Of a stretch of 64,000 nucleotides of DNA, positions 30,720 to 41,504 are shown one piece after another. Under the pieces are notes generated by a model. It made no database searches, had not been told where the DNA came from, and saw only the letters and a list, made by a program, of their open reading frames with translations. A program made the position numbers and the translations under genes. Each line of letters opens with the position of its first letter. Position 1 is the first letter of the stretch. The DNA is from Stentor coeruleus. Its lineage: Eukaryota > Ciliophora > Heterotrichea > Heterotrichida > Stentoridae. Where the stretch lies: positions 36,551-100,550 of the forward strand of contig MPUH01000124.1 in the NCBI GenBank assembly GCA_001970955.1. Reading direction: 5' to 3'.

Positions 30720-30927
30720 AGAATTTTTTATTAGAAAGGTATGCAATTATTATAAACTTCTCTTTTTTATGCTAAAGTAAAAAATGTTAAAGGTCTTTTT
30801 ATATATAATATTAGTCAATTTATTTTAATGATAGCAATACATCCATAGTAATCCTAATGGCAAATATCGTTTATCATGGTCAAATAACAACATTATCAAT
30901 ATAATTTCCTGTGAAAACAAGAGAATA

Positions 30928-31488
30928 ATGTTGTGCACAAGGAAAAAGATAAATAAGCTCTCAAGCAGCTTAGAAAAAAAAATGAAATCCCAGCTGCAGT
31001 TTTGTATAAAAATTTTAAACAAAGCATTACATTTTTCCCATGGAGCTGAATTAAAAAATATAGTCCTAGATTTTTCTTTCAATACAAACTTATATTGCTT
31101 AGAAATACATCGTTTTGAATATAGTCCAATATTTTCATTACACAAAATCCAGAGTTTTCCAAGCCTTATGACTAAAGTTAAAAGCCTTGAAGGGCTAAAA
31201 AAAGTTAATAAACAGAAAATACCCAATATTCGGTATCGGAGTGTTGATAAAACAGAAGATAATGAAGACTATTTAAGCAAGCTTAGAGGACTAAATAAAC
31301 AAATGCGAGTTATTATGAATGAGCATAAGTTTCGAGGACAGCTTTTAGAAGATAATCAAGGACAAGCTAGTGGAATTTTAAGCGTAACTTCGCCTATTAA
31401 CACTGTAACTAAAGAAAGTGAGCAAAGTTCTCCTAAAGTTATGTTTGCTAGAAGAATGACAATTAAGGTTGGGACGAAATTTGCATAA
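30928..31488 (+). CDS. Orphan basic protein, 186 aa
   Basis: Intact from ATG to TAA. The frame stays open 31 codons upstream to a TAG at 30832 and still reads like protein (IHSNPNGKYRLSWSNNN), so the true start may lie in an exon I cannot define. C-terminal half is charged and helical (NEDYLSKLRGLNKQMRVIMN) with an SP-rich end. No family recognised. Confidence 0.5.
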   Translation: MLCTRKKINKLSSSLEKKMKSQLQFCIKILNKALHFSHGAELKNIVLDFSFNTNLYCLEIHRFEYSPIFSLHKIQSFPSLMTKVKSLEGLKKVNKQKIPNIRYRSVDKTEDNEDYLSKLRGLNKQMRVIMNEHKFRGQLLEDNQGQASGILSVTSPINTVTKESEQSSPKVMFARRMTIKVGTKFA

Positions 31489-31499
31489 GCCTGAATATG

Positions 31500-31760
31500 A
31501 TTGGCTTTTTTCATAAAGGAATCAATTTTGTTAATATAAAGAATTAATTTGCATATTTGATGTTGAGGAATTTAGAAGGTTTAGGCTTTTGTTAGAGGAG
31601 ATGGGAAGATTATAGAATATTTTTAGTATGAAATAGCTTTTATAGAGATTTCTGGTGTTGATGAATTAGGAATGCATAGGCTATTATATGATGCAACTTT
31701 TAGACTAAGCTATAATGATCTTTACATTTATTTGCAAATAAAAATTTTGTTTTAAGTTTC
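31500..31760 (+). pseudogene. Coding relic downstream of orphan gene
   Basis: Overlapping frames show protein-like text: FDVEEFRRFRLLLEEMGRL in one, then RGDGKIIEYF, a TAG, and YEIAFIEISGVDELGMHRLL in another. At least one frameshift and several stops. Not recognised; probably the remains of a gene on this strand. Confidence 0.3.
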
Positions 31761-31989
31761 GTTAAATATCTGATAATTTAGTTGATTTTTTTATATGTAT
31801 CTATAATCTTTAATCATTTATTTTCAAGTATAATCACTAATTTGAATTAAAAGCTTCAATTCTAATCCTTATTAAAACCAAATTATACCCCAAATCCCTG
31901 AATATTATATTAATCATGCTCAGTTAAAAATTCAAATTTTTATTATAACTATTAATACAGCTTATTATCAACTAAAAATATTACCTTAT

Positions 31990-32560
31990 TAAAAATTATA
32001 TATCAGACTTTAGCATAGAATTACAACTTTATTCACTATTTTATACAAAATTCAAGGCTTTATAAATCATACAAAGTACTTCAAGTTCTTCAAAAAGCTC
32101 ATTGTCTTTATTCCAATTTTCATATCTCATTTAAAACACTTAATTGAATGTCATTAATCAATCTCAAGTCATCTCCCCAATCATCAAATCCTATAATAAC
32201 CTATTTCATAAGAATCCCAAATCCAAATTATTAACTCAAATCAGTCTTTCTTTTCATAGTCATCTAAAAGCTTCATCAGCAAATTTTGGCATCCTCTAAG
32301 CATCATCTAACCTCTATCAAACCCATATTAATCCCTTCAACTCTAGTCTAAACTCAATCTATTACCGGGATCTTTATCACGGATCATAAAATTTCCCGCT
32401 TTTCTTCATCTCTTAACCCAGCCACCAATACAAAAGCAAATAGCCTAATCTTATCACAACATACAAAAAGCATTCATTATAAACTCAATCTAAAGTCAGT
32501 ATCGGGAATCTTCAGGAATCTGAAGAGGGAGCCCCTTATATCATCACCATTACTAAATTA
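31990..32560 (-). pseudogene. Coding relic, minus strand
   Basis: On the minus strand blocks such as FLKIPDTDFRLSL, KIRLFAFVLVAGLRDEEKRE, MMLRGCQNLLMKLLDDYEKK and LRLINDIQLSVLNE follow each other in the same direction with TGA, TAA and TAG stops and frame changes between them. The order suggests one decayed helical protein. It lies just beyond the 3-prime end of the next minus-strand gene. Family unknown. Confidence 0.35.
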
Positions 32561-32581
32561 TATAAACATCAAATATGGTAA

Positions 32582-34189
32582 TTAACTAATATCACAGCAT
32601 CCATCTCGCTTATCTTCTTCCGTTGTCATTTTGTTTCTTAGATTATCAGGTATAAGATCTGGCCTTGTTTCTTCAAACATAAGGAGTTTTAGTACTGATG
32701 CTGTAGCTTTGACAACATTCCTTTCTTTTTTGACTTGCTCGTAGGCTTCACGTTTTTGTGCTCTTCGGCCACCTTGTTTGCCACGACGTTTATAAGATAT
32801 ATAGGAAATGCTTGAAAGTAAATTTCTTAATTCTTGTTTTTGAAGTTGGACTATTTTTAATGCTCGTAGGACTTTGTTATCAGAGGCATCTAAGGAGTAG
32901 AGAAGGTCTTCATGAATTTTTGAGATTTTTTCAACTTTGCTTTTAACTTCTTCCTTTTTTATTAGTTGATATCTTTTTAATATTTTACGACGATGGTCCC
33001 AGAATGTTCCATCACTATTCAATCCATAGTATCTTTCATTAGGCTCTTTATCTTGTTTGTCCTTATAAAAGCTCATCCCTTTAATTTCTGAAGAATTATC
33101 AAAATCGCTCATCAGCATCATATAATACCTACTAATCTCAAAAAAGTTCATATACTGCATCGCAATCATCCTCGACAATATACAATTTGTAAATCCATCA
33201 ATAACTGTCTTAAATGCCTCAGTTATCTCATTAAAAGTTTTCCTCATATCAATAATCACAAAATGATTAATCTCTCCATTCTTACTCCAATACATAAGCT
33301 TAAGTTCTCTATAAAGCTTCGAATCAACTTCAGGGTCTAAAATCCAAATCAAATACTTCCTATCTTTATGCTCCAATCTAACCTCTTTATCCCTCGATAT
33401 ATCTTTAATCCATTCTCTTTTAACACCAGGATATTCATCCTTTGTACCTCTATACGAGCTTTGCTGTGCTTTTAAAAGGAGTTTAAATGATGCTATCCAA
33501 ATATTGGCAAATTTAGGGTCTTCAAATTTTATAAACAAATAAGTCCCATCGTGAACTATAAGCAAAAGGCACTCAGCGTTTACATCAATTTCTGTAATCC
33601 CAGCAACATTTAATCTCTCTTTAGCATTATCTCCTTCAAAAACATTCGATTCAAATTGGGTCTTTTGATCTTTGCCCTGGTCTTTTGTTAAATCTTTTAT
33701 TGAAGGAAGTTTGCTTTTGAATATAGAAAGTCGGCTTAAAATGTTTTCGGTTTTCGGGAAGTCATCCTCTTCTTTAGAATCAGAAATGATGGATTTTTCT
33801 TTCATGGCATTCTCGGCTTGGCCTGAAAAGTTCGCATAAAGCTTTGAAAGGTTGATTTTGTGACGATCTTCTAAGCTTAAAGACCAGTGTAAATGGTAAG
33901 GATCAGCAGCATTTATGAGAATTTTGCCTTGGTTAAATGATGGCTCGTCTACAAGAAGATCGTTTATGCCAAAACCGAAGCTAGGGCTGGATTTTTTCTT
34001 CTGGAAATCTTCTTCTTGTATGCTAAATAGGTCAACAAGGCATGTAGCATTTAGAATTTCTTTGTGCTCAGGCAAGAGCTTGTTCCAGACGTTTTCTGAC
34101 TTGGCCAGCATACCTTCAATCATTTTTTTGACCTTCACATCTTCTTCAACATTTGTTTTCACTTTAGTCATCCTCCGTTGCATGGACAT
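32582..34189 (-). CDS. Large orphan protein with PH-like segment
   Basis: 535 aa, intact, ATG to TAA. A segment at about residues 200-240 (LLLIVHDGTYLFIKFEDPKF, NIWIASFKLLLKAQ) has the strand-strand-helix end of a PH domain, with the conserved W in the last helix. Before it are acidic linker and a possible second PH-like or GRAM-like part; after it about 250 residues of helix, Lys-rich towards the end. The protein ends in a double-cysteine sequence (GCCDIS) that is not a standard lipidation box. A membrane or phosphoinositide link is inferred only. Confidence 0.65.
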   Translation of the reverse strand: MSMQRRMTKVKTNVEEDVKVKKMIEGMLAKSENVWNKLLPEHKEILNATCLVDLFSIQEEDFQKKKSSPSFGFGINDLLVDEPSFNQGKILINAADPYHLHWSLSLEDRHKINLSKLYANFSGQAENAMKEKSIISDSKEEDDFPKTENILSRLSIFKSKLPSIKDLTKDQGKDQKTQFESNVFEGDNAKERLNVAGITEIDVNAECLLLIVHDGTYLFIKFEDPKFANIWIASFKLLLKAQQSSYRGTKDEYPGVKREWIKDISRDKEVRLEHKDRKYLIWILDPEVDSKLYRELKLMYWSKNGEINHFVIIDMRKTFNEITEAFKTVIDGFTNCILSRMIAMQYMNFFEISRYYMMLMSDFDNSSEIKGMSFYKDKQDKEPNERYYGLNSDGTFWDHRRKILKRYQLIKKEEVKSKVEKISKIHEDLLYSLDASDNKVLRALKIVQLQKQELRNLLSSISYISYKRRGKQGGRRAQKREAYEQVKKERNVVKATASVLKLLMFEETRPDLIPDNLRNKMTTEEDKRDGCCDIS

Positions 34190-34425
34190 TACTATTACAT
34201 TTGGTGATAATAGGGAAAATTAGGAATTAGTATTTTTTTAATAGGAAACAACGACCTTAGAATTTATTAGTATCGTGCGATTATTAAGAGTTTATTGACA
34301 TTTTATTGAATATATATAACTATGGTTTCATGTGAAAATATGAAATTCAGTAGTGGTTATAAAGAAAAATTTAGATTTTTTTCGATTTGCATTTGAATTT
34401 CAATTCTAGAAACTAATAATTTTAA

Positions 34426-35142
34426 ATGGCTGATGCTTATAACAAATACACTAAGCAAACTGCAGGAACTCTTGTAGGAAACTGGCAAGAAGAACGCGAA
34501 CTCAGAGATCTGACCGGGCATGGAAGAAGCTATCCAACTCAACATGTCCCATATCGCAATGGCGAACCTTCATTCATGCGCGAACGAGAAGGCACCGATA
34601 CGCGCATTCACGGTACTGAACATCCTTTAGACACCTTAAATACCTTCAACTACGAATACGGCAAAGCAACAAACCCAGCAGACCAGCTTCCAAAAGTAGG
34701 TAAACGTGAGCAGTTACTTGCAAGCCAAATTTATAATGAAGTCCATCAAGAACATTTAGTAAAACTTGAAAATGAGCGTAAGGAAAAAGAAGCTAGAATC
34801 TTTGAAACAACAACAAAATCAAACTTTGACTGGAAAACCACTGAAGGAACTGTAGGCAAAAGGGTCATGAAAGATCAGAATGGTCGGGAAGTGAACTTAT
34901 CTGATGCAGAATTTGCAGTTGAACATGGATTTAGACGTATCCAGCCAATAACCGATATTGCGACCTTACAAGAAGAAGTTAAAAGTAAAGAAATGCCTGT
35001 GACTTTGTATTCAGAAAGCCTTAATAGACAGACTATCCCAGTTTCTTCTAATAAAGGTGCTAATCCTTTTGCTAGAGCCTGTGGGTTTACTCAGCCAATC
35101 CAACTTACAAGAGCAGCGAACTCTTTTCAAGGAAATATTTAA
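34426..35142 (+). CDS. SPAG8-like microtubule inner protein
   Basis: 238 aa, intact, ATG to TAA. Matches SPAG8 landmarks as I know them: TLVGNWQEERELRDLTG near the N-terminus, KREQLLASQIYNEVHQEHL in the centre, and an end with PVTLYSESLNRQTIPVSS and GANPFARACGFTQPI corresponding to the vertebrate P-V-T-F-W-S-E ... F-S-T-P-I tail. SPAG8 is a component inside ciliary doublet microtubules and is conserved in Tetrahymena axonemes. Mostly extended, no globular domain, as expected of such proteins. Confidence 0.75.
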   Translation: MADAYNKYTKQTAGTLVGNWQEERELRDLTGHGRSYPTQHVPYRNGEPSFMREREGTDTRIHGTEHPLDTLNTFNYEYGKATNPADQLPKVGKREQLLASQIYNEVHQEHLVKLENERKEKEARIFETTTKSNFDWKTTEGTVGKRVMKDQNGREVNLSDAEFAVEHGFRRIQPITDIATLQEEVKSKEMPVTLYSESLNRQTIPVSSNKGANPFARACGFTQPIQLTRAANSFQGNI

Positions 35143-35196
35143 TAAATGGCTTTAAGTCTTAAAGAGTCTAGTTCATGTTCTTATTAGGGTCTTTTT

Positions 35197-35640
35197 AAAT
35201 GTGCGCAGGGAGTTCAGAAAGAATAGATGATACAAATATCTACCGTACAGGCAAAAAGTGTGTCAAAGTACCAAGGGAATTTGACTCATGAAAAAATGTG
35301 AATTGACATTTAATACTGGAAGTGCGAAGAAGATGAGGATTGTGAGGATATAGTAGTGGTTTATAAAGAAGCCTTTGACGAAAATAAACAGCTTTTAGAA
35401 AAATTGTCATAGCTTGCAGCAGAATTAGAGATGAAGAGCAGAAGATAAAAAATTATAAAAGAAAATAGCTGAAATTTCATCGATTTCAACATGTGAAAAC
35501 CATATGATCATGAGTTCAAGGAGCTAAAAGATAAAATTATCCAGCAACAGGAGGTTATATTGAGGAGGCAGTCGAATAAAAAAGAGAGGATTAGAGATGA
35601 TTTGGAAAATAAATATTGTTCTGTTTGCATAGTTTTTTAA
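35197..35640 (+). pseudogene. Coiled-coil coding relic with stops only
   Basis: A single frame of 147 codons reads through as a plausible coiled-coil protein (VVVYKEAFDENKQLLEKLS, LAAELEMKSRR, EFKELKDKIIQQQEVILRRQ, NKKERIRDDLENKYCSVC) broken by TAG, TGA, TAA, TAG, TAA, TGA and TGA but apparently no indels. Several stops sit where Gln or Trp would fit. No intron of the local type removes them. Lies 55 bp after the SPAG8-like gene on the same strand. Confidence 0.45.
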
Positions 35641-36767
35641 TGAAATCATTTTTTTTATTTAGTATGGGTTTTTATATAGGCTATGTATTTTAGGCCTGTG
35701 ATTTTTAGATTTGGGTATTATAAAGTTGCTGAAAAGTGAGCTTATAAAATTTTGAATTAGAAGGTATATACTAGGAAGTAATACTAAATAATCTTATAAC
35801 ATTTTAGATGGATTGCTTAGAGAATAATGGGCAGAGTAATTAATTACTATACTTAAAAAAGTATTAAGAATTATAGGTGAATATATTTATATTTCAAGTA
35901 AGAACTATCTTATATTATTTATTAACTAAATTTAATTATGAAAGTATTATAAGCTGGAGGATAAGAATGAATACTTTATATAAGTTGGATGCTATATTTT
36001 GAATTACTCAAAGCATATAAACCTAATAATATATAGCTCTTTGTAAACTCATTATAAAAAATTAACAGTTTGAATTACTGTCTAAGCAATAATACTATAG
36101 TAAAATTATAACAGAGTTCATTAATTAAATAAAGAATAGTTTTTTTAAGATCATCCATTTTTAATTAAAAAAAGTGTTATTATAAGAGGAAAACTGACAA
36201 AATAAACCATCCTTAAAATATTTTAAAAGGAAAAAAACAAATAATTAAACTTATATTCTTATCATCAAATTAATATAAGTTACAATTATTTGTTAATAAG
36301 GTTCATGAGGCCACTGATATATTATTAGTTTTAAGTTATTGATATAAAATAATTATATTTGTAAGACTTTAGATAAAATTATAAGTGCTTTTAACTTCGT
36401 AAATCTTCTAAAAATATTCAGAAGTTATATAGGAAAACCCATAACCCTAAAGACAATAGTAAAAAGCCTATAAATGATGCAAACTTTATTATTATCTTAA
36501 TAGTGAAAATGTAGTAGTAGATAAAATAGTTATAGGGCATAAATAATATAATAAAAGTTCCCTTAAGGTTTGAAATCACTTTCTATATGATTAAATGATA
36601 AATTTTAGCAAAATTTATACATGATAATTACAAAAGGCTAAAGTAATAATTATTAGGCTAAAATATATATCTAAAATTCAAGTTCAATAAAATTGGTCCA
36701 CTTTTTAATATCATATAACTATATAGCCTGTAGTAAAAAAATATGAATTTGAATTTGAAATATTAAG
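35641..36767. other. AT-rich non-coding stretch
   Basis: About 1.1 kb with dense stops in all frames and no relic I can read. One of the emptiest parts of the window. Confidence 0.5.
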
Positions 36768-37463
36768 ATGATAGAAAGAAGGAAGAAAAGCAAGGATTGT
36801 GTTCAGGCAGATATGCATAGGAGTCTAAAAATAATATCTCTGAGAGCGCAGAGGATAAACAAATCTAATGATTTTGATACTATTCATAAACCTACAGTCT
36901 CACAATTGTTGACCTCCGTGAAATCTTCATCAATAGCCTCATCAAGATTCAACCTTGGTCAGCATCCTAGGAACAATTCAAGTATTATAAGTGAAAACAA
37001 ATTTCATGATATAGTTTACAGTTTAAAATCAAGCAGGACTAACTCAATTCCTAGCCTAAGCACAAGCCAAATAAGTTTAAAAAACAGTGAGCTTAAAGAA
37101 AAGATAAGGCAAAATCAAGAAAAGGAGATACAAATAAAAGAGCTTGAAGCTAAAATCAAAAAATTAAAGAAAAATGTTATGAAAAAAAGTAGGGAAGTAG
37201 ATGTACAGCAAATTGGATGTGGGAGAATTGTAGCTGAAGTTATAGTAAAAGGAATCATAGAAGATATCGTATGGCAAGCAATACTGGAAGATATAAGGAA
37301 AAAAGAGATTAGCATGAATACAAGGAAAAATGCTTGTGTATGTGCATTAAACAAAATGAAGTCTATTATGGTTAAATTAGACTTGATGAATAAGAAATTA
37401 AAAAAGCACGCACTAAAGTTGATTGACCACAATTTGTATAGTAAAAATTCAAATAGTAGCTAA
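36768..37463 (+). CDS. Coiled-coil orphan protein, 231 aa
   Basis: Intact, ATG to TAA. First half basic and Ser-rich; a strong coiled coil at about residues 108-150 (LKEKIRQNQEKEIQIKELEA); then a Cys-containing helical end. No recognised domain. Likely a structural or adaptor protein by form only. Confidence 0.6.
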   Translation: MIERRKKSKDCVQADMHRSLKIISLRAQRINKSNDFDTIHKPTVSQLLTSVKSSSIASSRFNLGQHPRNNSSIISENKFHDIVYSLKSSRTNSIPSLSTSQISLKNSELKEKIRQNQEKEIQIKELEAKIKKLKKNVMKKSREVDVQQIGCGRIVAEVIVKGIIEDIVWQAILEDIRKKEISMNTRKNACVCALNKMKSIMVKLDLMNKKLKKHALKLIDHNLYSKNSNSS

Positions 37464-38089
37464 AAGCAATTCTATAAGCCTTTTATAATTTAAATTGTAG
37501 ATTTTATTATGGAAATCGATTTTCATAAACTATTGCTTTTTTTATTAGATGGAATGCAAAATGCTTAAGTTATTACTATTTTTTAGATGGGACATAAAAA
37601 GTTTCAGAATAAACTCAGCAAATTAAAAATGTTTGGGCTGCTTATCTTGATATTATAGCAAAACTAGCTTTAATATGATATAAATAATAGAAGAATACAA
37701 TATTTGTATAAGTATAACCCAAAGTTTATAATTTTCTAATTTATCCATTTTTCCAACACTTGGCTCCTAATAAAACCCTTATCCAAACATTATAATATAT
37801 CAACTTAGTCTTTTTATATCATAAGAAAGCATCAAATTTAACATCCATAAACTCACTCATAAAATCTTCTCTATAAGCCATTTCCTAAATAGCTTCCATT
37901 ATTTTCCAATCAAATCACCATATCATATCAAATTTCTACACAATAATGTAATGACATCAATTTCACATTATACTATTAACACTTATATATAATTAACAAA
38001 GGAAGTTATTATTCATAACTTTCGTCCTCATAAACTGAGGANATGTAATGACATCAATTTCACATTATACTATTAACACTTATATATAA
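37464..38089. other. Intergenic plus join artefact
   Basis: AT-rich, with a short broken frame at about 37507-37660 (MEIDFHKLLLFLLDGMQNA then stops) that may be a relic. The right part is the first copy of the duplicated segment around the N at 38042. Confidence 0.4.
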
Positions 38090-38138
38090 TTAACAAAGGA
38101 AGTTATTATTCATAACTTTCGTCCTCATAAACTGAGGA
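37946..38138. repeat. Single-N join flanked by 96-bp direct copy
   Basis: 37946-38041 equals 38043-38138, separated by the N at 38042. The copied segment contains the end of the kinase gene, so a false second copy of its last codons sits downstream of the real stop. Confidence 0.85.
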
Positions 38139-39406
38139 TAATTTACAGTCTCACACGTGTTCCTTTTTTCAAAACTATGTACATCTATTGTATCGTCTAA
38201 ATTATACAAATCAATACAATAAGGTTTTTCACTATCAAGAAGTTCATTTTTTAGAGCTTCATAGGCATTAGGTCTTGAAGTTGGATTTGTCGATATCAGC
38301 CAACTGATTAAATCGACACACTTTTTACTGACTCCTTTAAAATTAAAGTGACTTATATAGACTTGGCAGTTTTTGTTCTTTTCTGCAACTTCTTGTGGGT
38401 TTTTCCCTCTGAATAAAGGCCGGCTTGAAAGAAGATAGAACATAATCACCCCTATGGCAAAAATATCAACTTTATGATCATAAATGTCGCCTTTGAGAAC
38501 TTCTGGAGCCACATATCCAATTGTCCCGCATTTTTGGCTTAGACCATGCTCATATATGCATGCAAGACCAAAGTCTATTATTTTGAAGTCGTATATGCAG
38601 TCACTGAAAAAACAGATGTTTTCAAGTTTTAAGTCTCTATGTACAATTTTTAAGGCATGCAGGTAGCTTATAGTATGTAGCAGTCTGCCAATAAATTTTA
38701 GTGTATCATCTTGACTGAATTTTTTAACTTGTTTAAGCTTTTTTAAAAGATCGCCATTAGGCAGGTACTCTAGGACTAGGCAGACTTTCCCTTCATCTTC
38801 ATAAACACTAAACAGTTTAATAACATTTGGATGGTCTGTAGTTCTTAATGCTGATATTTCCGCCTCAACGCTCTGAAGCATATAAGGTTTGCTAAATAAT
38901 ATACATTTGTCTATAGTTTTTACTGCATACTCCTTCATGTCTCCCAGGCAGCGACAAAGATTTACAATGCAACCTGTTCCCTTATTAATTTCTTTTATAA
39001 TCATGAAGTCTTCATCAAATGTACCAAAAATTCCCACTTTGCTTAATTTTTCAAGCCATTTATCCAAATCCTTTGAGTTATTTACATAAAAATCTTCAGC
39101 TTTATTCCCATAAATTCGAAAGCCATAGAGAGGTTTTTTTTCTGATCCCTCAACAAAAGGTTGAATGATTTTCCATCTGATATCTGATTTTGATATAGGA
39201 ATGCCCCACTTTGACAAGTAATAAAGACTTGTGTTGGTGAGGACACATTTTTTCTTTTTCAAACCTTTTTCACCACGGAATATATACAAGTCACCACCAA
39301 AAATTGTGCTTGTGACAAGGTTTTCAGTTTTAGTGCTAGGGACCTCTTGCCAGAATCCACTTGATGGGTTATTTCTACAATCAAATGTACGAAACAGCGA
39401 TTCCAT
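38090..39406 (-). CDS. PH domain-containing Ser/Thr kinase
   Basis: 438 aa, intact, ATG to TAA. Residues about 30-125 form a PH-like domain (LYIFRGEKGLKKKKCVLTNT, ending DLDKWLEKLSKVG). The kinase domain covers about 135-395 with all key residues: glycine loop NKGTGCIV, lysine in YAVKTIDK, HRDLKLEN, DFG in IIDFGLA, CGTIGYVAPE and D-x-F-A-I-G-V. Closest general type is CAMK/AGC-like. The order PH then kinase recalls AKT, but there is no AKT hydrophobic tail. Membrane recruitment by phosphoinositides is an inference. Confidence 0.9.
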   Translation of the reverse strand: MESLFRTFDCRNNPSSGFWQEVPSTKTENLVTSTIFGGDLYIFRGEKGLKKKKCVLTNTSLYYLSKWGIPISKSDIRWKIIQPFVEGSEKKPLYGFRIYGNKAEDFYVNNSKDLDKWLEKLSKVGIFGTFDEDFMIIKEINKGTGCIVNLCRCLGDMKEYAVKTIDKCILFSKPYMLQSVEAEISALRTTDHPNVIKLFSVYEDEGKVCLVLEYLPNGDLLKKLKQVKKFSQDDTLKFIGRLLHTISYLHALKIVHRDLKLENICFFSDCIYDFKIIDFGLACIYEHGLSQKCGTIGYVAPEVLKGDIYDHKVDIFAIGVIMFYLLSSRPLFRGKNPQEVAEKNKNCQVYISHFNFKGVSKKCVDLISWLISTNPTSRPNAYEALKNELLDSEKPYCIDLYNLDDTIDVHSFEKRNTCETVNYPQFMRTKVMNNNFLC

Positions 39407-39445
39407 ATTATTATTTGAGAGATATACTGGCTAGGTGCTTAATAA

Positions 39446-39736
39446 TCGGATTATAAGAAAAAGTTTATTATAAAGCCTAGGCTATTTCTGTTTAGTATAA
39501 AGCTACATCTAGTTTCCAAAGTTAGTCTCTGTGAAGCCAGCCATATTTATAGCCAAGAATTAGTTAAAAGTCAAATAGCATGGAAGTATAAAACTTCTGT
39601 GCTTTTGTTCCTCTTGATTTACACCTTTGCCTTTATCAAAATATCTATCAGCAGTGCTTCGTTGTCTATTTTCAAGGTTTTTAAAGAAAATTTCCAAGTA
39701 AAAAATTTTTTGAAATTGGTTAGAGATTACTACCAG
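39446..39736 (+). pseudogene. ATG-less 97-codon open frame and relic
   Basis: Ninety-seven codons without a stop but also without a single ATG, reading ELVKSQIAWKYKTSVLLFLL and YTFAFIKISISSASLSIFKV. After TAA at 39737 the same frame continues protein-like to about 39860 with TAA, TAG and TAA stops. Either an exon whose start I cannot find or a dead membrane protein. It begins 40 bp from the divergent kinase start. Confidence 0.3.
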
Positions 39737-39859
39737 TAAGAAGGTTTCAGATAATCAATTACAAAGCTGTCCAGGCTGCTCTACTAGGAGTTTTCTCACA
39801 TAGAATTACCGAGTGAAAGCTTGAAATGTTATGCTAGCTTTGATGAGATTACTAATGCC

Positions 39860-41504
39860 TAAGCGTTTTGTATGAGCCACTGATGATCTAAGGGCAAATA
39901 AGACTAAAGAGTTGCAAATTCTATGAAAAAATAATAAACTTTGCAATTACATACTACCTTAGAAGGGTATTGTAAAGATAGTATAAATTATTAGTTTATC
40001 TCTATATGTATATAGACTAAAGTTAATAAAAACTAGGAAATATTATTTAAAGCTTTAATATGATATTTTATTTGAATCTGAAAAGTTTTAGACTAAAATT
40101 TGAATTGTTTAGCTTTATCTTTTCACTTGCTATGAATAGCTTAGCTAAATCATAAAAATAATTATTTAGAGAATGAATGATAAAAATAAATTGTATTACT
40201 TTGAATGTGCTGGAGAGGTAAATTAAAAATGTTTGCTAAACAAAAATGCATATTGACAGTTTTAGGATATATGAAAATTTTTAAGACTTAATTTTTCTTT
40301 TATTCTGTACTTTTTATTGTAATCGATTTTAGCATAATTTAGATTAAAATACTATAATTTTATAAAGATGACGGGATATGCTAGTAAAATTTAATAAATT
40401 AGTTTTAAAATATCAGTAAGAGTATGCTATTCATTTATTAAAGATAATAAAGACTTTTAGACTATCATGCCTATGATATATACAAACAGTATCATTTTAA
40501 TATACTTAAAAAATGTATACCCAAAATTTATTTACAACCCTTAAAAACCAAACTTATCATCTAAAATTAAACAATAGCAGGTAAATTTCTAATCAAGTAT
40601 ATTTTTATGTTAGTAACAACTCTATACGCCAAATTTTTTAGTAATCATCTCAATCTAGTATTGCATAATTTTCTAAGTAGTATTGCTTATAAAGAATGCA
40701 TTTATTAAAATTAGTAATTTATTAATCTATGTAGATAGCATCATAAAAAACTTCGTGGAAAACATTAACAATAAGAGAAAACATCTGAAAATTAATTAAT
40801 ACAGAGTTCACGACTGTGAACTATATATTTTCTAACTAATTATAATACTCATGTAAGCTCTCTTGAAAAGGGTTAGTTAGGCAAATGATGATTTCTACAT
40901 TATCAGGCCAGAATTTGAAAGTTAACATTTTTTTTATTGCTATAAAACTTTCAAAATACTATAAAAATCATCCTAATTCATCAGGCTGGACAATCATTCT
41001 TTGCTATCTACTACTGATAATAAAACGAATGATATGCGAAAAACAAAAGCACTTGACCTATAGGAACTAACAATAAAAAATCTTCAAGAATTCAATTCCA
41101 ATGTGCTAAAATTTATATTTCATCGTAGAGTGTGGAATATTATTCTAAATTCATCATAATAGACTGGGTCAATATTGCATAAATTAGAATTAATGTAAAG
41201 TATAAAAAGATAAAATTTTTGTTATATTGGAAAGAATTGTTAAGGTAATAAGGACTTACAAAATATTTCGTGTGGAGGGTAAAGTGATTATGGATAGTAA
41301 GGTGCTGACTAAAGAAGCAAAAGTTAAATTTGTGTAGAGTCTATTTTAATACATTTATATATATCATTCTCCAATCACTTGTTTAGCTTATAATACAATA
41401 TATCCCTTAACAAGGGCTGGACAATAGTCAAGCGATAATTCCTAACTAATACTAATAATACAATATATAGAAGGTATTAACATAAATGAATTATGATAAT
41501 CTAT
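39860..41504. other. AT-rich gap
   Basis: About 1.6 kb with nothing firm. A perfect small hairpin GTTCAC-GACT-GTGAAC sits near 40807. Short protein-like pieces occur around 40885-41070 (61 codons) and 41250-41335, but composition and length are not convincing. No RNA gene recognised. Confidence 0.4.
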
